Origin: Piper betle
Taxonomy: Eukaryota; Streptophyta; Magnoliopsida; Piperales; Piperaceae
Direction of reading: 5' to 3'
Length of the DNA: 64,000 nucleotides
NCBI GenBank assembly: GCA_033002965.1
Contig: JAURVB010003540.1
Location: 21,026 to 85,025, forward strand
Positions within the stretch are counted from its first letter, which is position 1. Every line of letters starts with the position of its first letter. The position numbers were made by a program, and so were the translations under genes. Of this stretch, positions 11,861 to 24,480 are shown piece after piece. The notes under the pieces are model-generated. The model saw only the letters and a program-made list of their open reading frames with translations. It had not been told where the DNA came from and did no database searches.

Positions 11861-12345
11861 AGAGTGTTAGCACGAAAGGATCTTGAGTACAAGAAACTGG
11901 TTGACAGAATCGGCATGGGGCTGATTCGCAAGTGTTGGTTAGATGATGGAGTAGTCTACGCTAGTGTTGGTCGTCTATACATCCCCACTGGTAGATTACA
12001 ACGAAAGCTTATGGAGGAGTCCATGTTTCCCAATGGGCTAGACATCTAGGTAGAGACCGGATGTATGCACTCATGTCGCGAGTGAATTATTAGCCGAAGA
12101 TCTAGGCCGATATTGAAGCTTTCGTAAGGTCTTACTTGGTGTGAGAGAAGGCTAGAGGTTGGCTTGCTACTACCACTACCTACACCTATGAGGCCGTGAA
12201 GTTCGGTCTCACTAGACTTCCCGAAGTGAGGGGAACGCCATTAGTGTTGGTCGTAGTTGATTGGTTTGCCAAATACGCCGAATTCGCATCAACGCCATAT
12301 TGGTGCTCAGCCGAGACTATTGCCGAATTGTTCTTCAAGAATAGA
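11861..12345 (+). pseudogene. Integrase remnant, cut off by a deletion
   Basis: The region near 11925-12060 resembles the H2C2-containing integrase N-terminus. PEVRGTPLVLVVVDWFAKYA at about 12223-12282 followed by ETIAELFFKN matches the integrase core around its first catalytic Asp. At about 12340 it passes straight into LTR sequence, so the rest of integrase and the start of the 3' LTR are lost. Confidence 0.75.
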
Positions 12346-13648
12346 GGAAACCTCAGAGGCGTGACGGGTTTTAGGTAGCAAGTTCGTGGGGTGTGATGAC
12401 CGAACACTGGGTTGAGCAGCTACAAGTGCGCACATTGGTTGAGCAAGGTTGAGGACCGAGCATACCAATAGAAATACCAAGCAGAATAGCGTAACGCGAG
12501 TGCGTAGGCATAGGAGCGTGACCGAGCAGAATACCAGATTGAGAGTGCATGGGCATGACCAAGCAAAATACCGGAATCACAGTATTTGGGTCGAGGTTGC
12601 CGAGCAGTGCTACAATTCCTAGCGCTACTAGGAGTTCTGGTATTTGGAGCAATGAATATAGCAAATTCCTAGCGTTACGAGGAATTCTAGTATTTGGAGC
12701 GTGCATTTTAATGGAAGCGCTGAGGGAGGTTTTGAGTGGCCGAGCACTAATTGGGGTCGAACTAGGAGGGTTCAACCATACAGCTAGCATGTACCAAAGG
12801 ATATGTTTGAGTGGATTTGCCGATAAGGATGAGAAGATTTCATGGAGATTGAAATCTATCTTTATGCCAATGTGAAGTGGAGTTGGTTGCAACTAACTCT
12901 AAGGGATAAGCGTGATCTTCACGAAGATATGCGGTTAGGATTTTTAGCGATATGGATAAACATGAAGATGTCGGGGACGTCCATAGAAAATTGTGTGGCT
13001 CTCTTAGTGAATAAGAGAGGACCAAGATCATGCAAGGAGACACATGACTAGTTTTTCGAGTGCAGGGACCGGAACTTCACGAGGGCTGCCAGAGTAGTCG
13101 TTGTCTGTCGTAATCAAGGTACACAATCTATGTTCTCAACCTATTTATTTTTATAGCCAAGGGAATTGCATGTAAACAAGTCAATCCAAAGGGGACGACT
13201 TGGGGTTGTGATTGTGTGGACTTTTGTGAATGGGGTACTCAGTGTTCTCACAGCCTCCTTATTGGGAAAGGGGGTTTGCATGTCTACACTAGTCAAATAG
13301 TCAAAGTAGATCAATTATTTTTATCCTTAATTTCTAGTTAATGAAATTAAAATTTGGGGCCGGAATCTCATGAACGTTTGTGTCTTTATTACATGGTACC
13401 AATTAGAAAATCCAGGGTTAGATTTCTTCAAATCTTGTACAATCGAGTGGGGATGTTAGATGTTACGACGTGTTTATTTTGTCATGTGTTCGATTGGTTT
13501 GTGTTGGTGATTATATATTGAGTGCATTAGCAATTAGGTACATATTAGTGTCGGGCATAGTTTCCGCGTGCCACGCACTGTTACCTAAGACTAACTATTT
13601 TTAAGAAAAAATATATGGACAAAAAATTTTACTTTAAATTAGCCCGCA
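12346..13648 (+). repeat. 3' LTR of the Ty3-type element (5' end truncated)
   Basis: It aligns with about 5950-7354 (shared blocks near 12600-12780, 12805-12960 and 13590-13645). It ends AGCCC at about 13645, as does the left LTR. Its 5' edge coincides with the integrase deletion, so the original TG start is probably lost. Many substitutions separate the two LTRs. Confidence 0.75.
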
Positions 13649-14388
13649 ACACCTGCCATCAATTTAAATTTTGGGGGCGCGGCAGGTGACCACTTCCGGC
13701 CTCGTAATTCACGCCATAGAATTTTGGTTTGTCCACCTGCTTTTTGGACGCGGTTGGTTATTCGATTTAGCGAAATAAAGTGGGATTTTAACCCGTTCGG
13801 GAAACGGATTTTTGTTTTCTGGGAGTAGTATAATCTGTGTCAACTGCATTCCCTCCTAATAAGTCGTCACCTTACCATTCTACCTTCCATCGGCGACGTA
13901 ATGCAAGGAGGGGCAGAAGCTGCCCAACTCCTTGTTGAATCTCCTCGGCGTTTCTCTCGTTGGAGAAACGTGGGTGCGTAAACTGTTGTTTACTGGTTGG
14001 CTTCAACTTTTGAGAGCGACCGCACCGCAGGAAGACACGGAACACGCCCGCTTTACGGCCACCAAATTCAGACTTGTCCACCTTTGTTAGTTGAGTTGAG
14101 TCTCTTTTCCCTCCCCCGTCTCCTCCCTCGTATTGGCCGCCGGCGTGTGGCCAGAGAACTAAACACGAGTCAAGTGCGCAAAAAAAGAGACTCCTCCTTT
14201 GCAAATCAACTATGGATTACACCCTTTTCCACCATGTGCATCGCACACCATTTTTAGATGTCAATGTTAGGCTTTAACTAGTATGGGCTTCAATTCTCTC
14301 TCACTTTTTTATTTCTGGATCCAATCTTACTAACGACGGCATCGTCTTCTCCTTCGCATGGCGACTAACCCTTGCTAGGATTCCGCCC
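13649..14388 (+). promoter_or_regulatory. 5' flank of the TMEM135-like gene
   Basis: This spacer separates the retrotransposon from the gene. Just upstream of the start lies a short upstream ORF, ATG at 14358 to TAG at 14378 (six codons), if transcription starts before it. No clear TATA box was identified; the CT-rich, GC-richer sequence resembles a 5' leader. Confidence 0.4.
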
Positions 14389-17300
14389 ATGTCTTCCCCG
14401 CCGCTGCCGGCCGCCGATCGGTGCGCTTGCCTTTCCGCTTGCAATGGAGCTGCTTCTTACCGCGGCGAAGAGCCGGTGGGCGGGGAGTCCGAATTTGAAT
14501 GCCCCTGTTGTCACAACAAGCTCCGCCGCCCGCCGCCGGCGCCGGCGCCGGCTCCGGCTGCCGGAATTCTGGCCTGGGATGCGCTGGGCAATGGGGTGAA
14601 GGCGGTGAAGGGCGATTGGAAGCGGTTCCGCAGGTTGGCCGGGGCCGCCGGCAAGGGTTTCGTTATTGGGGCCGGGCTCAAAGGTGGGCTTGCTGCTTTT
14701 GCCATGCTTGCTAGGATGAGAGCCCGTTCCTCCAGGTGGGACGTCAATTTTGTTGTTCTTTGTTCTTCGTGTGTGGAAGGAAAAAATTGCATCTTTTGGC
14801 GTGGAATGCGCAAATTTTGAGGTTTTGCGTTTTAGGGGTGATAGATTTTTTTCAATTGTTGTTTCAGTAGATCCGCTACGAGCACGAATAAGGGAGCTGT
14901 GGTGGAGGCTGTGAAGGATACGCTGCGATACGGGCTGTTTCTGGGCTCGTTTGCGGGTACTTATGTTTCTGTTGATGAGTGTGTTGCTGCTATTGGAGGT
15001 GATAGTAGGCATGTTACCTGTTCTTTCTCTGTTTTCACCTGCTTGCTTGCTGCGAAAGCTCTATGCCTACTAATCTGGACTAGAATAGTGAACTTTACTT
15101 TTTTATTTTCATATTTAGCAAAACGGGTGTCTTGGATTTGATAGTTGTCATAATCAGTTATGAAGTTCATTGCAACGAGCCCCAACTGTCAGATGTTTCA
15201 TTAGATTTTATGTCGGACATGTTATTTGTTTTCATCTGCTTTGTGTTGCCATATATAACTGTTTATAAGGGGTCTTCTTTTTTGTTTTTTCACTTTGTCA
15301 TTTCTATTTAGTCACATTAAATCATTCATTTAGGATTTATCTAATCCCTGAGAGTTAAATGAAAAACATTTTTTCCGGACAAAATGTTTGAAGCAGGATG
15401 AAAAAAGCTCGGTTACCTCTCAAAATTATATCTATCCTTACACTTCAGTTTGCTCGACGTTGTCACTTATTCATTGTCTTCCTGCTTTAGGACTGCAAGT
15501 TGGAGGTCTTTTTAGCTGGGGCAATTGCTGGACCCTCGATGCTTTTGACTGGGCCGAAAACTCAGCACACTAGCTTGGCGATATATATCATGATGCGAGC
15601 TGCAGTCTTGGCCTCACGATGCGGGATCAAGAGTAAACGATTTGGTTCAATCTGCAAGCCTTTAACTTGGTCACATGGTGATATATTTCTAATGTGTCTT
15701 GCTTCTTCACAAATATTGTACGTAGGCATCATGCACTAATTTGTGCTACTGAATTTTTTTACCTTGAGAAATATGGTGCAAAAATTACAAACAGGTTCAT
15801 GACAATACTCCTTTTTGTGTAGCATGAATTAATCTTCATTTTCAGCATGTCATAATGTATCTGTAATCTCTGTAGGAGCCTGGAAAAAATAAAATAACTA
15901 TGTTTTTTACATGTGAAATAGGTCTTTTACATTCTATATTTATGATTTTTTTGTCACTATTTTTATATAATGGCTAAATTCATCACACCTAATGCTAAAC
16001 TGTAATTCTGATGAGGCTGTCTTTTTTTCTCTTGACTTTTAGCTCTTGAAATTATATATCTGTTATAATTTGGATGAAAGATGGTTTTTGGTCTCGAAAA
16101 TTTTGAGCTTGTTATTGTGCTTATATGTCTTTAATCTGAATGTACAAATTGACACTTTCTGTCATGGAATTATTGAGAACCGCATAAGCAGTCATATTTG
16201 TATTGTTTGAATCACATAACTAGTAAAACTTGTCTTGCTTCGTTGGTAATGGAATCTTGTCTTATAAAGTCGCCCTATTCTTGCTCTGGCTTTAAAAGTA
16301 CACCCACTTAAACTTATGGTAAATGCATCGCGTGCAGGTCTTCCTATATTCTGAAGCAAGACAGCTTACCTGCATCATACAGATCTTTTCTAAACAAGCA
16401 AGGTGGAAAAGATTCTGTCATTCTACATGGTGTTAAAGACATTGCTACTGGAAATCCCTTTTCTAATTTGAAAGGAATAGAGAAATTCTATGCTTCATGT
16501 GGTGTTGACATAAAGCTGGATCCAAATATGAAAGTCCCATGCTCTGTATGTATATTTTCTTGGTTTACTGGCTCTCTTTTTTTTCCCTCCTGAGTTATCT
16601 TGTGTTTCTGAATGGTGGGGAATTTTCTCATTAAGTTTAACACGGATTTTTTGAGATCTCTTGTGTTGAATGTCTATCATTTAATGTCATTTCCACATTG
16701 AAATAGCTTATACCCTTGTATTAAAATTAAATTATTCATGGGACTAAATAGGTGTTGGATTTATTTCTGATGAGTATATATCATCCCCATTTCTATCTTC
16801 CATCTTTCCTTGCAATTATTGGATGCTCATAGTTTTGATTTTTTTTATGAACATCTATCTATTAAACAATAAATGCAGGATTTGCAAGCTTGCAAGATCT
16901 TGGGCTTGAGAAATTGCAAGATCATGCATAACATGTGACTAATGTTGGACAAGCTAGGAGTGGAAATTATATATAACACGTGAATATGGTTCTCATAATG
17001 TAAAATGGTTGCACTAATCTGCATTTTAATTTACCTCCCATAATTGCACGCCTTGAACTGAGTAACATTTCTCACTCGCCATAAATTTCTGGACAGTAAT
17101 GCAATTTTATTTAGATATTCTTATTGATTATGTAATAGACTATTATTCAAGATTTTTGTGCATTCTCTGTTGGGTATGAATGCTAAAAGTGGTGCTGCAG
17201 ATTGTGCACGAGAATCAATCCTGTTATGGACACTTCTTCTCTTTCCTTCTTCAAGCTTATAAAAGAGCATTGCCAGTTTATTTACCTGTATATTTTATTC

Positions 17301-20300
17301 CTGCACTTATTGTTCATCGGCAGGGTCTTCTTAAAAGGTATAATCCCTTTTTTAAGGGCTCATATTTTTAGTACATCTTTGCATAAATGCTGTTTATTTT
17401 GTATCTGAATTTGTGCATTGTGAGTTTTATGAATTGCATGAAGGCTATAAATCATTTGGTTACTTAGTCCAAATTCTAGATTTACTTTCCCAGTTTGGAA
17501 ACAAAAAAGTAAGTTGCTATAATGACAACATGGGAATGAAGTATTATCTAGATATGGTGAAATATCCATTATTAACTAGTCATCAAAGGAAGTTGCAATG
17601 AATTTTTTCCAGCTTTTTATTAATGGAGAAGAACTTTTGAGTTACAAGAATATTGTTAAAACATTGAAATTATATGATAGACTCTATTTGTAACGACCCA
17701 CCCGTTCCGAGCCACAAACTAAGTGTTACTATATGAAACTAAGTGTCTCATAAAATAATTTTCTATTAATTTTCAAGATTTTAAATAAACCCTTGACATA
17801 AAAGTTAATATAATAAATGCTCGAAATAATCTAAGTCCCATGAACCGAACAAAAATCCCACTGTCATACAAACAATCTCGAGAAAAAAATAGTCCAATAA
17901 TAGAGTCCTCCCGTTGTCCTTACTCTACCCATCTTTCCATGCTCATACCTGCGGAAGCAATTCCGCGTTAGTGATAAAAATATTAAGTCGTATAATTACA
18001 AAAAATAATTAATATATTTTACAACATCTGAATTACGTCTTTTAGTGATTATGAGCCTATGCTAAGCTCTTAATATGCTGGGAGGGACCCATCTAGCTAC
18101 CATCCTATGTATGCGTACACACGCTACGTGGCCCTTGGCTTGTAGTTATCAATATTTGCCATTGACTCACCCTCTCGGTATTACAAGTGCATAATGAGCA
18201 GTCTTGCGACACTGCGCCCTGTCACCCTTTTTGGCATGGGGGCAAGTATTTAATCTTTCAGGGGTGTTTCCCTGTGTCGGATTGAGTCAATTCATTGACC
18301 CCGATTGCGCTCAACGGATGGTGGTCGAATATGAACTCAAATCAACCAAGACTCCCACATAGTAATTTTTTTAAAGGTGCTGCCCTGTGTCAGACTGAGC
18401 CATTTCTTTAACATCGATTGCGCTCGGCGCATGGTGATCGAATGTGGCCTCAAGCTGACTAAAACTCCCAAATTAAAATATATAACATTTCAAGTCTGGT
18501 ATTATGATGAGGAACCCGCAACTATGACACATGATCTTAAAGCTCTTTGTGAGTCAAATGTGTTCACAGACTATCCATAGGATATTTCATTTAACATCAA
18601 CAGAACTCTCCTTTATATAGAAGATTATGTGTGGAATTCAAGAAGTCACTACATTAAATTTTATAAATATGTATAGAATTTAAGAAGTAACTATATTAAA
18701 TTTTATAGAAAAGAACGTAATCACAAATAATTATATTAAACACCAACAATTAATTTGATAATGAAAAGTCAAAAACTTATTATTGGTATAATGTGAAAGA
18801 ATGTTAAATCGCACAACTCCCGATCTCAAAAATTCAATAAACAAAATTTATTTAAAACCATTCATAAATATCATTGTACCGATATGATAAAGGTCAATAT
18901 TGATTCTTAAGAATTAATTTAATTTAAATATTATTTATGAATCGTTCTTAAGATTTACAAAACCCTAAATAAAATAATCTAATTATTATTATTATTATTA
19001 TTTTGAGGGTTTTACAATCTCCCCAACTTGGAAATTTTCGTCCTCAAAAATATAATATTTTCGTAAGGAGAAAAATTGATGTTTATTTTTTTGATTTAAG
19101 CATTGCCACTCATATGCATAGTTAAAGTGGGGCACACTGTCCCATGACACGATTATCCATATCACACAGGTGTCCCATACTACCTAGATAACACCTTTGA
19201 TTATAAAGGCATGACACAGGTGTCCATATACGCTCATTGACTTAAGCGTCAGGTGCACCTAGCATGACACATAAATGACACACCCATAATTATTTACCAT
19301 CTAAAATAATGAAAATTAACTCTATAAAAGAATGATCAATTCAGATATAAAAGAAATTTTACCCTTGGGACAATGGACTCTTAGACTTTCAACAAGGTAA
19401 TGATTGATTTGCATAGTTCCGTGAGAAACATAGCTCTGATATAACCTGTAACGACCAACCCGTTCCGAGCCACAAGCAAATGTTACTATATGAAACTAAG
19501 TATCTCATAAAATAATTTTTTATTAATTTTTAAAATTTTAAATAAACTCTCATCAAAAATCCCACTCCATGCAAACAATCTCGAGAAAAAAATAATCCAA
19601 TAATAGAGTCCTCCAGCTGTCCCGACTTTACCCATCCTTTCATGCTCATACCTGTAGAAGCAATTCTGCGTTAGTGATAAAAATACTAAGTCGTATAATT
19701 ACAAGAAATAATTAATATATTTAACAACATCTGAATTACGTCTTTTAGTGATTATGAACCTATACTGAGCTCTGCTCTTAATATGCTAAGAGGGTGGTCG
19801 CCCATCTAGCTACCATCCTATGTATGCTCACACACGCTACATGGCCTTCGACCTGTAGTTACTTATATTTACCATTGACTCACCCTCTCGGTATTACAAA
19901 TGCATAATGAGCCGTCTTGCTCCACTGCGCCCTGTCACCCCTTTCGGCATGGGGGCATGTATTTAATCTTTCAGGAATGCTGCCCGTGTCGGATTAAGTC
20001 AATTCATTAACCCTGATTGCGCTTAGCGCATGGTGGTCGAATGTGGACTCAGGCCGACCAAAACTCTCAAATCGAAATATACAACATTTCAAGTAATTAT
20101 ATAGACCTGGTATTATGATGAGGAACCCACAACTATGACACACGATCCTAAAGCCTTCCCTTTGTGAGTCAAATGTGCTCACAAATTATCCATAGGATGT
20201 TTTATTTAACATCAACAGAACTCTCCTTTATATAAAAGATTATGTGTGGAATTCAAGAAGTCATTACATTAAGTTTTATAAATATGTGTGGAATTCAAGA

Positions 20301-22106
20301 AGTGACTACGTTAAATTTTATAGAAAAGAATGTAATCACAAATAATTATATTAAATACCAACAATTAGTTTGATAATGAAAAGTCAAAAACTTATTATTG
20401 ACATAATATGAAGGAATGTTAAATTGCACTTACAACTCCCAATGTCAAAAATTTAATAAACAAAATTTATTTAAAACCATTCATAAATATCATTGTACCG
20501 ATATGATAAAGGTCAATATTAATTCTTAAGAATTAATTTAATTTAAATATTATTTATAGTTCGTTCTTAAGATTTACAAAACCCTAAATAAAATAACCTG
20601 ATTATTACTATTATTATTTTTTTCGGGGTTTTATACGACTTGACTCACATGTGCCCATTCCAACTTTCTTTAATTCTGAAAAATGCATTCAGTTTTGAAA
20701 ATGTGAAAAATGTGTAGATATTCCTCTAATTTGGAACTTTCTTCTATCTTTCCTAAGAAGTAGCAAGCAATCACTGTGTATGACATTTCCATATTTTCAT
20801 AATGACATCTGTTACTGCAGACAGGTGATAATTTTTCTTGCTTACTTTGGTTTATACTGGGGTTTTTTTACGCATTTGGTGTAGGCCGTACACAATATTG
20901 GGAAAAGTTATTCTGGGTACAGCTAGATCAAGCTTATTTCTTTCAACATACTGTGCATCAGCCTGGTTAGAATCACTTTCCTTACACGCAATGCTATGTA
21001 TTCCCTTTATTTTTTTGGTAGTTGTTTTTCAAGTTGTAAGGTTTATTTCTTTTCCTGCTTTTAGCTGTTTTTAAAGTTCAATTTCATATTGAATGCTGTT
21101 GATTATTCTCCATGTTTTTTAATCTGATCATTTCTTGATGATATCAAAGTGTCATATGCTTGCTAGTTGCTGCCCAAGCACTTTTTGCTTAAAATTATTT
21201 AATAACTTTTCTGGTTTTCAAAATGTAAAATGCTTTGGCACTGTGACTGCGAAATACCTTTTAATGTAAAGCCGTGTGGAAACAGTGAGTCCATCAATAG
21301 CCCTTTGTTACCAAGGAGTTAGCCTCTAAGCAGTCGTGATGCATTCATCATTCTGCTACAATTGCTTTAAGACTTAACTAGCCTGGGCATGATGTTCTTT
21401 GGATCGTCTATATGTTTCTTTTAATATGGGAATATTCTCCACTCATGCTGTTCTTTATGAGTAATGCTCGTTTGAGATTTTGCGTTTGATGACCTGGAAG
21501 CCTAGTAGCAACCACAAATGCCATATGTGCCGTTGAGCTTGTTTGTCTATTTCCATTAAGCTCTTTGTTTTTCTTCGATGACAATGCAAGAAATGGAACT
21601 TTGAAGTGATCATCTGAGATACCTCCTTTTGCCTGGCTGTAGGGCGTGGACATGTCTGCTTTTCAGGATCTTCAAGACGTGTAACATTCCAATGGTTGCC
21701 ATGGGCACGGTGAGTAGCTTTGTTTTTCATCTTTGCCAAACCATTAGGGATCAATGGTTTCTTCTTACACAGTAAAGATTTTTATCTTGGCAGTTTCCTA
21801 CTGGTTTGGCGTTGGCTATTGAGAAAAAGAGCAGAAGGATTGAAATATCACTGTATTGTCTTGCTCGTGCTATTGAAAGTTTCTTCATGTGCTTGTTGGA
21901 TGTTAGGTATTTGCCACAATTGAAGAAGCTGAAAAGAGCAGACGTGGTAATATTTAGCCTATCTACTGCCGTTATTATGCACTGCTATGCACGAGAGAGA
22001 AGTGTTTCGATCAAAATACTTGAATGTACTTGACTGGGTATTTGGTGTGCCACCAACACCAACATGTGACGAGCCTTCCAGTTTGGAAACAGTTAAAACT
22101 GAGTGA
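14389..22106 (+). CDS. TMEM135-like / Tim17-Tim22-Tim23 superfamily membrane protein, eight exons
   Basis: It matches the plant protein family annotated as Tim17/22/23 family and TMEM135-like, thought to be organelle-membrane proteins; the exact role is not established here. Exons: 14389-14735, 14868-15008, 15491-15717, 16338-16545, 17201-17337, 20885-20965, 21643-21709, 21794-22106. Landmarks: a Cys motif CPCCHNKL; AWDALGNGV; GAGLKGGLAAFAMLAR; DTLRYGLFLGSFAGTYVSVD; AGPSMLLTG; SLAIYIMMRAAVLASRCGIK; AYKRALPVYLPVYFIPALIV; ARSSLFLSTYCASAW; EKKSRRIEISLYCLARAIES; RADVVIFSLSTAVIMHCYA. Two problems exist. Exon 3 needs one more T (run 15509-15513), together with a GC donor at 15009, to read TASWRSFLAG. 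In exon 8 a loss of two bases near 21992 ends the frame at 22033; in the other frame LDWVFGVP continues to TGA at 22104-22106. Intron 5 (3.5 kb) contains an LTR element. Confidence 0.85.
17689..19016 (-). repeat. LTR 1 (3' LTR in element orientation)
   Basis: It aligns over its length with 19447-20635, including CTCGAGAAAAAAATA, the ATGCTCATACCTG block, and the end AAAACCCTAAATAAAATAA followed by ATT repeats and GGTTTTACA. It carries about 140 bp more than its partner, mostly near 17800-17860 and 18340-18460. Confidence 0.85.
19447..20635 (-). repeat. LTR 2 (5' LTR in element orientation)
   Basis: This is the partner of 17689-19016. The primer-binding site adjoins it at 19433-19445, which identifies it as the 5' LTR on the minus strand. 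Its terminal ACA has decayed to ATA. Confidence 0.85.
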
Positions 22107-22749
22107 AAGACATACGATACATTTGCAGAGTACTATTAAATTTATATAATAGATTTTGCTTGCATTTTTTTGTTTTTTTAACAATAGGAGAAATAATATT
22201 AAAACGCATCTTGCATTCTAAACGGAAGTAGTAATGATCCGTGATTGTTGCGAACTTGCATGGTTCTGTAAATGAATGACATGGATCATGCATCACAAGC
22301 TTTACAAGAAAAAAAATGCCGTCTTTTGACCTCTCAGCCGAGTTATGGCTGATTACAATTGGGCCATCGTCATTTGTCTTAAAAATATGTATTTAGCCTG
22401 GGTATACCTTAGGGTCCGTTTGGTCGATATGAAAATAGTGTGAACAAAAATAAAAAATAAAAATGTAATGAAATGAAAATTTTAAAAAATTTCATAACAT
22501 GTTTGGACAATAGGAAAATAAAACAAAAGTACGGTATTTTTTATCATGTGTGTGTTAACTTCTTTTATTTTTCATAAGAATATTTTGTTTTGTAAAATCT
22601 TTACTTGACCTTACTTTTGCTAAAATTAAAATTTTTTGACTAAATTTTAAAACATCCACACACAAGAAAGTTTTTAACCTCTAAATTTTACATTTCGTTC
22701 GTATAATTTCAGGAAAACTAAACAATCTTTTAAAGAAAAATCTTATCAC
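22107..22749. other. 3' flank and possible DNA-transposon start
   Basis: No gene is seen. AGGGTCCGTTTGGTCG at 22410 resembles the terminal sequence common to several plant DNA-transposon derivatives, but I found no convincing inverted partner. Confidence 0.35.
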
Positions 22750-24480
22750 TATTTAGATATAATTAGCTTAGACCTGTGCAATGTGTAGGTCATGTATGAC
22801 AAACTTTTTTATATTTTATTAAAAATAAAATTAAAAGTATATAACATTAAAGGCATAAAAAATATTCCTTTGTAAATTAAGTATGATAAATAAATGTATA
22901 ATAATTTTATACTTTAAAAACTGAGTAGAAAACATCTACAAATTCTTGGTTAAAAATTTATGACAAATATCATTTTGTCAAGGTCAAAGTTAAATATTTA
23001 CATTAAATGATTAATGAAAATTATCTTGTATAAAAAATTCAAAGATCTAATAGCCCTTAACTTTTAATCTCCAAAATTACACTTAAATGTTATGTAATTA
23101 GTTAAAATTGTACATTGAATTTTTATTATTTTTAATATGCAATATGTTTCAATTTAATTAATAATATATGAAGAAATATAAAGTAATCTAAAATGCAAAT
23201 ATCACTAAATATTTAATCTTAAACGTAAATTTTCCAAATATATTTAAAAATATTTTGCTCATTAAAATCAATTCAAAATATCAACAGTAAAAACTATATG
23301 AAGAAATTTTAAATATTAATATATAATTAATTAAAAATACTTATTTGAAACAATTAAAAGTAAAAATTGAGTTTGAGCGAGTACCCGGTGAAAACGAAGA
23401 GTTTTGGGTGAATAAGGAAGGAACTTTTAATTTAATTAATAATATATAAGGAAATATAAAGTAATTTGAAATGCAACTATCATTAAATAGTTAATTTTAA
23501 ACACATATTTTCCAAATATATTTAATAATATCTTGCTTATTGAAATTAATTTGAAATTATCAAAAGCAAAAATCTTATAAAGAAATTTTAAAAATAATTT
23601 TTAAATATAAGGAGGAGACAATAAAGATGAGTTTTGAGCTAGTTAGAGATAAAAATGAAGAGTTTTAGGCAAATAAGAAAGGAATGAGAGGGATTTGTAG
23701 GGTCATAATTAATCACATATGATGATAAGGCCGAATACGACAAAATCGAAAAAATCCATCATGCTATATAATATACAGTGGATAGATACTAGATAAATAT
23801 ATATAATACTATCTTAGACTCGTGCAATGTAGGCTATGCTTGACATACTTTTAAAATTTTATCCAAAAATAAAATTAAAAATATATAATATTAAAAACAT
23901 AAAAAAATTTCCCTTTTAAATAAAGTAAGATCAATAAATATATAATAATTTTACATTTTAAAAATTTAGTAAAAAAATATACAATTCTCAGTTGAAAATT
24001 CATGACAAATATTATTTTGTCAAATCAAAACTAATATTTACATTAAAGGTCAATGCATATTGTTTTGCATTAAAAAGATTCAAACATTCAAGTGACCCTT
24101 CAACTTTTAATTGTCAAAAGCATGCCTAAATATTATGTAATTAATTAAAGTTGTACTTTATTTTTTTTAATTTTTACCATTCAATATTTTTTAATTTAAT
24201 TAATAATATATGAATAAATATAAAGTAATTTGAAATGCAAATATCATTAAATATTTAATTTTGAACACAATTTTGCCAAATATATTTAAAAATATCTTGC
24301 TCATCGAAATCAATTTAAAATTATCAAAAACATAAATTTTATGAAGAAAATTTAATATTAAATATTAAATATTAATATAGAATTAATTAAAATACTTGTT
24401 TTAAATAATTTAAAATAAATATTGACTAAAATAAAGAGTTTTCAAGCAATTCAGGAGAGTTAGAGATACAAGAAATTATT
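22750..24480. repeat. AT-rich repeat cluster: a 400-bp unit twice and a 265-bp unit three times
   Basis: Unit one begins near 22765 (CTTAGACCTGTGCAATGT) and again near 23813 (CTTAGACTCGTGCAATGT). Unit two, starting TTAATTAATAATATAT, occurs near 23155, 23432 and 24195 and each time runs to a GAAGAGTTTT or AAGAGTTTT motif. Copies differ by many substitutions. No ORF, primer site or terminal inverted repeat could be assigned. Confidence 0.7.

Larger units (their letters stand above)
5950..13648 (+). mobile_element. Degenerate Ty3-type LTR retrotransposon with a nested solo LTR
   Basis: Two diverged direct repeats of about 1.3-1.4 kb (about 5950-7354 and 12346-13648) flank gag, zinc knuckle, protease, reverse transcriptase, RNase H and integrase remnants in the Ty3 order. 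A tRNA-primer site follows the left LTR. Every coding domain carries stops or frameshifts. The catalytic centre of reverse transcriptase and the 3' half of integrase are missing, so the copy is dead. LTR divergence suggests an old insertion. A solo LTR of another family splits gag at 8077-9848. Confidence 0.85.
17689..20635 (-). mobile_element. Non-autonomous LTR retrotransposon inside intron 5, antisense to the gene
   Basis: Two LTRs, 17689-19016 (1328 bp) and 19447-20635 (1189 bp), begin TGTAACGACC and end TTTTACA/TTTTATA, enclosing only 430 bp. On the minus strand the sequence next to the upstream LTR reads GTTATATCAGAGC (19433-19445), a tRNA primer site. Next to the other LTR it reads TTGGGGAGAT (about 19017-19030), a polypurine tract. 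Orientation is therefore minus. The interior is too short for gag or pol, so movement would have needed proteins from another element. Flanks CTATT and CGACT are poor duplicates, fitting an old insertion. Confidence 0.9.

Noticed and set aside
12371..12892. 173-codon minus-strand ORF
   Set aside because: It lies in the 3' LTR of the Ty3 element and has a poorer partner in the 5' LTR; there is no protein homology.
14365..15012. 215-codon minus-strand ORF
   Set aside because: It is the reverse of exons 1-2 and intron 1 of the TMEM135-like gene, where the plus strand shows clear family motifs and splice sites.
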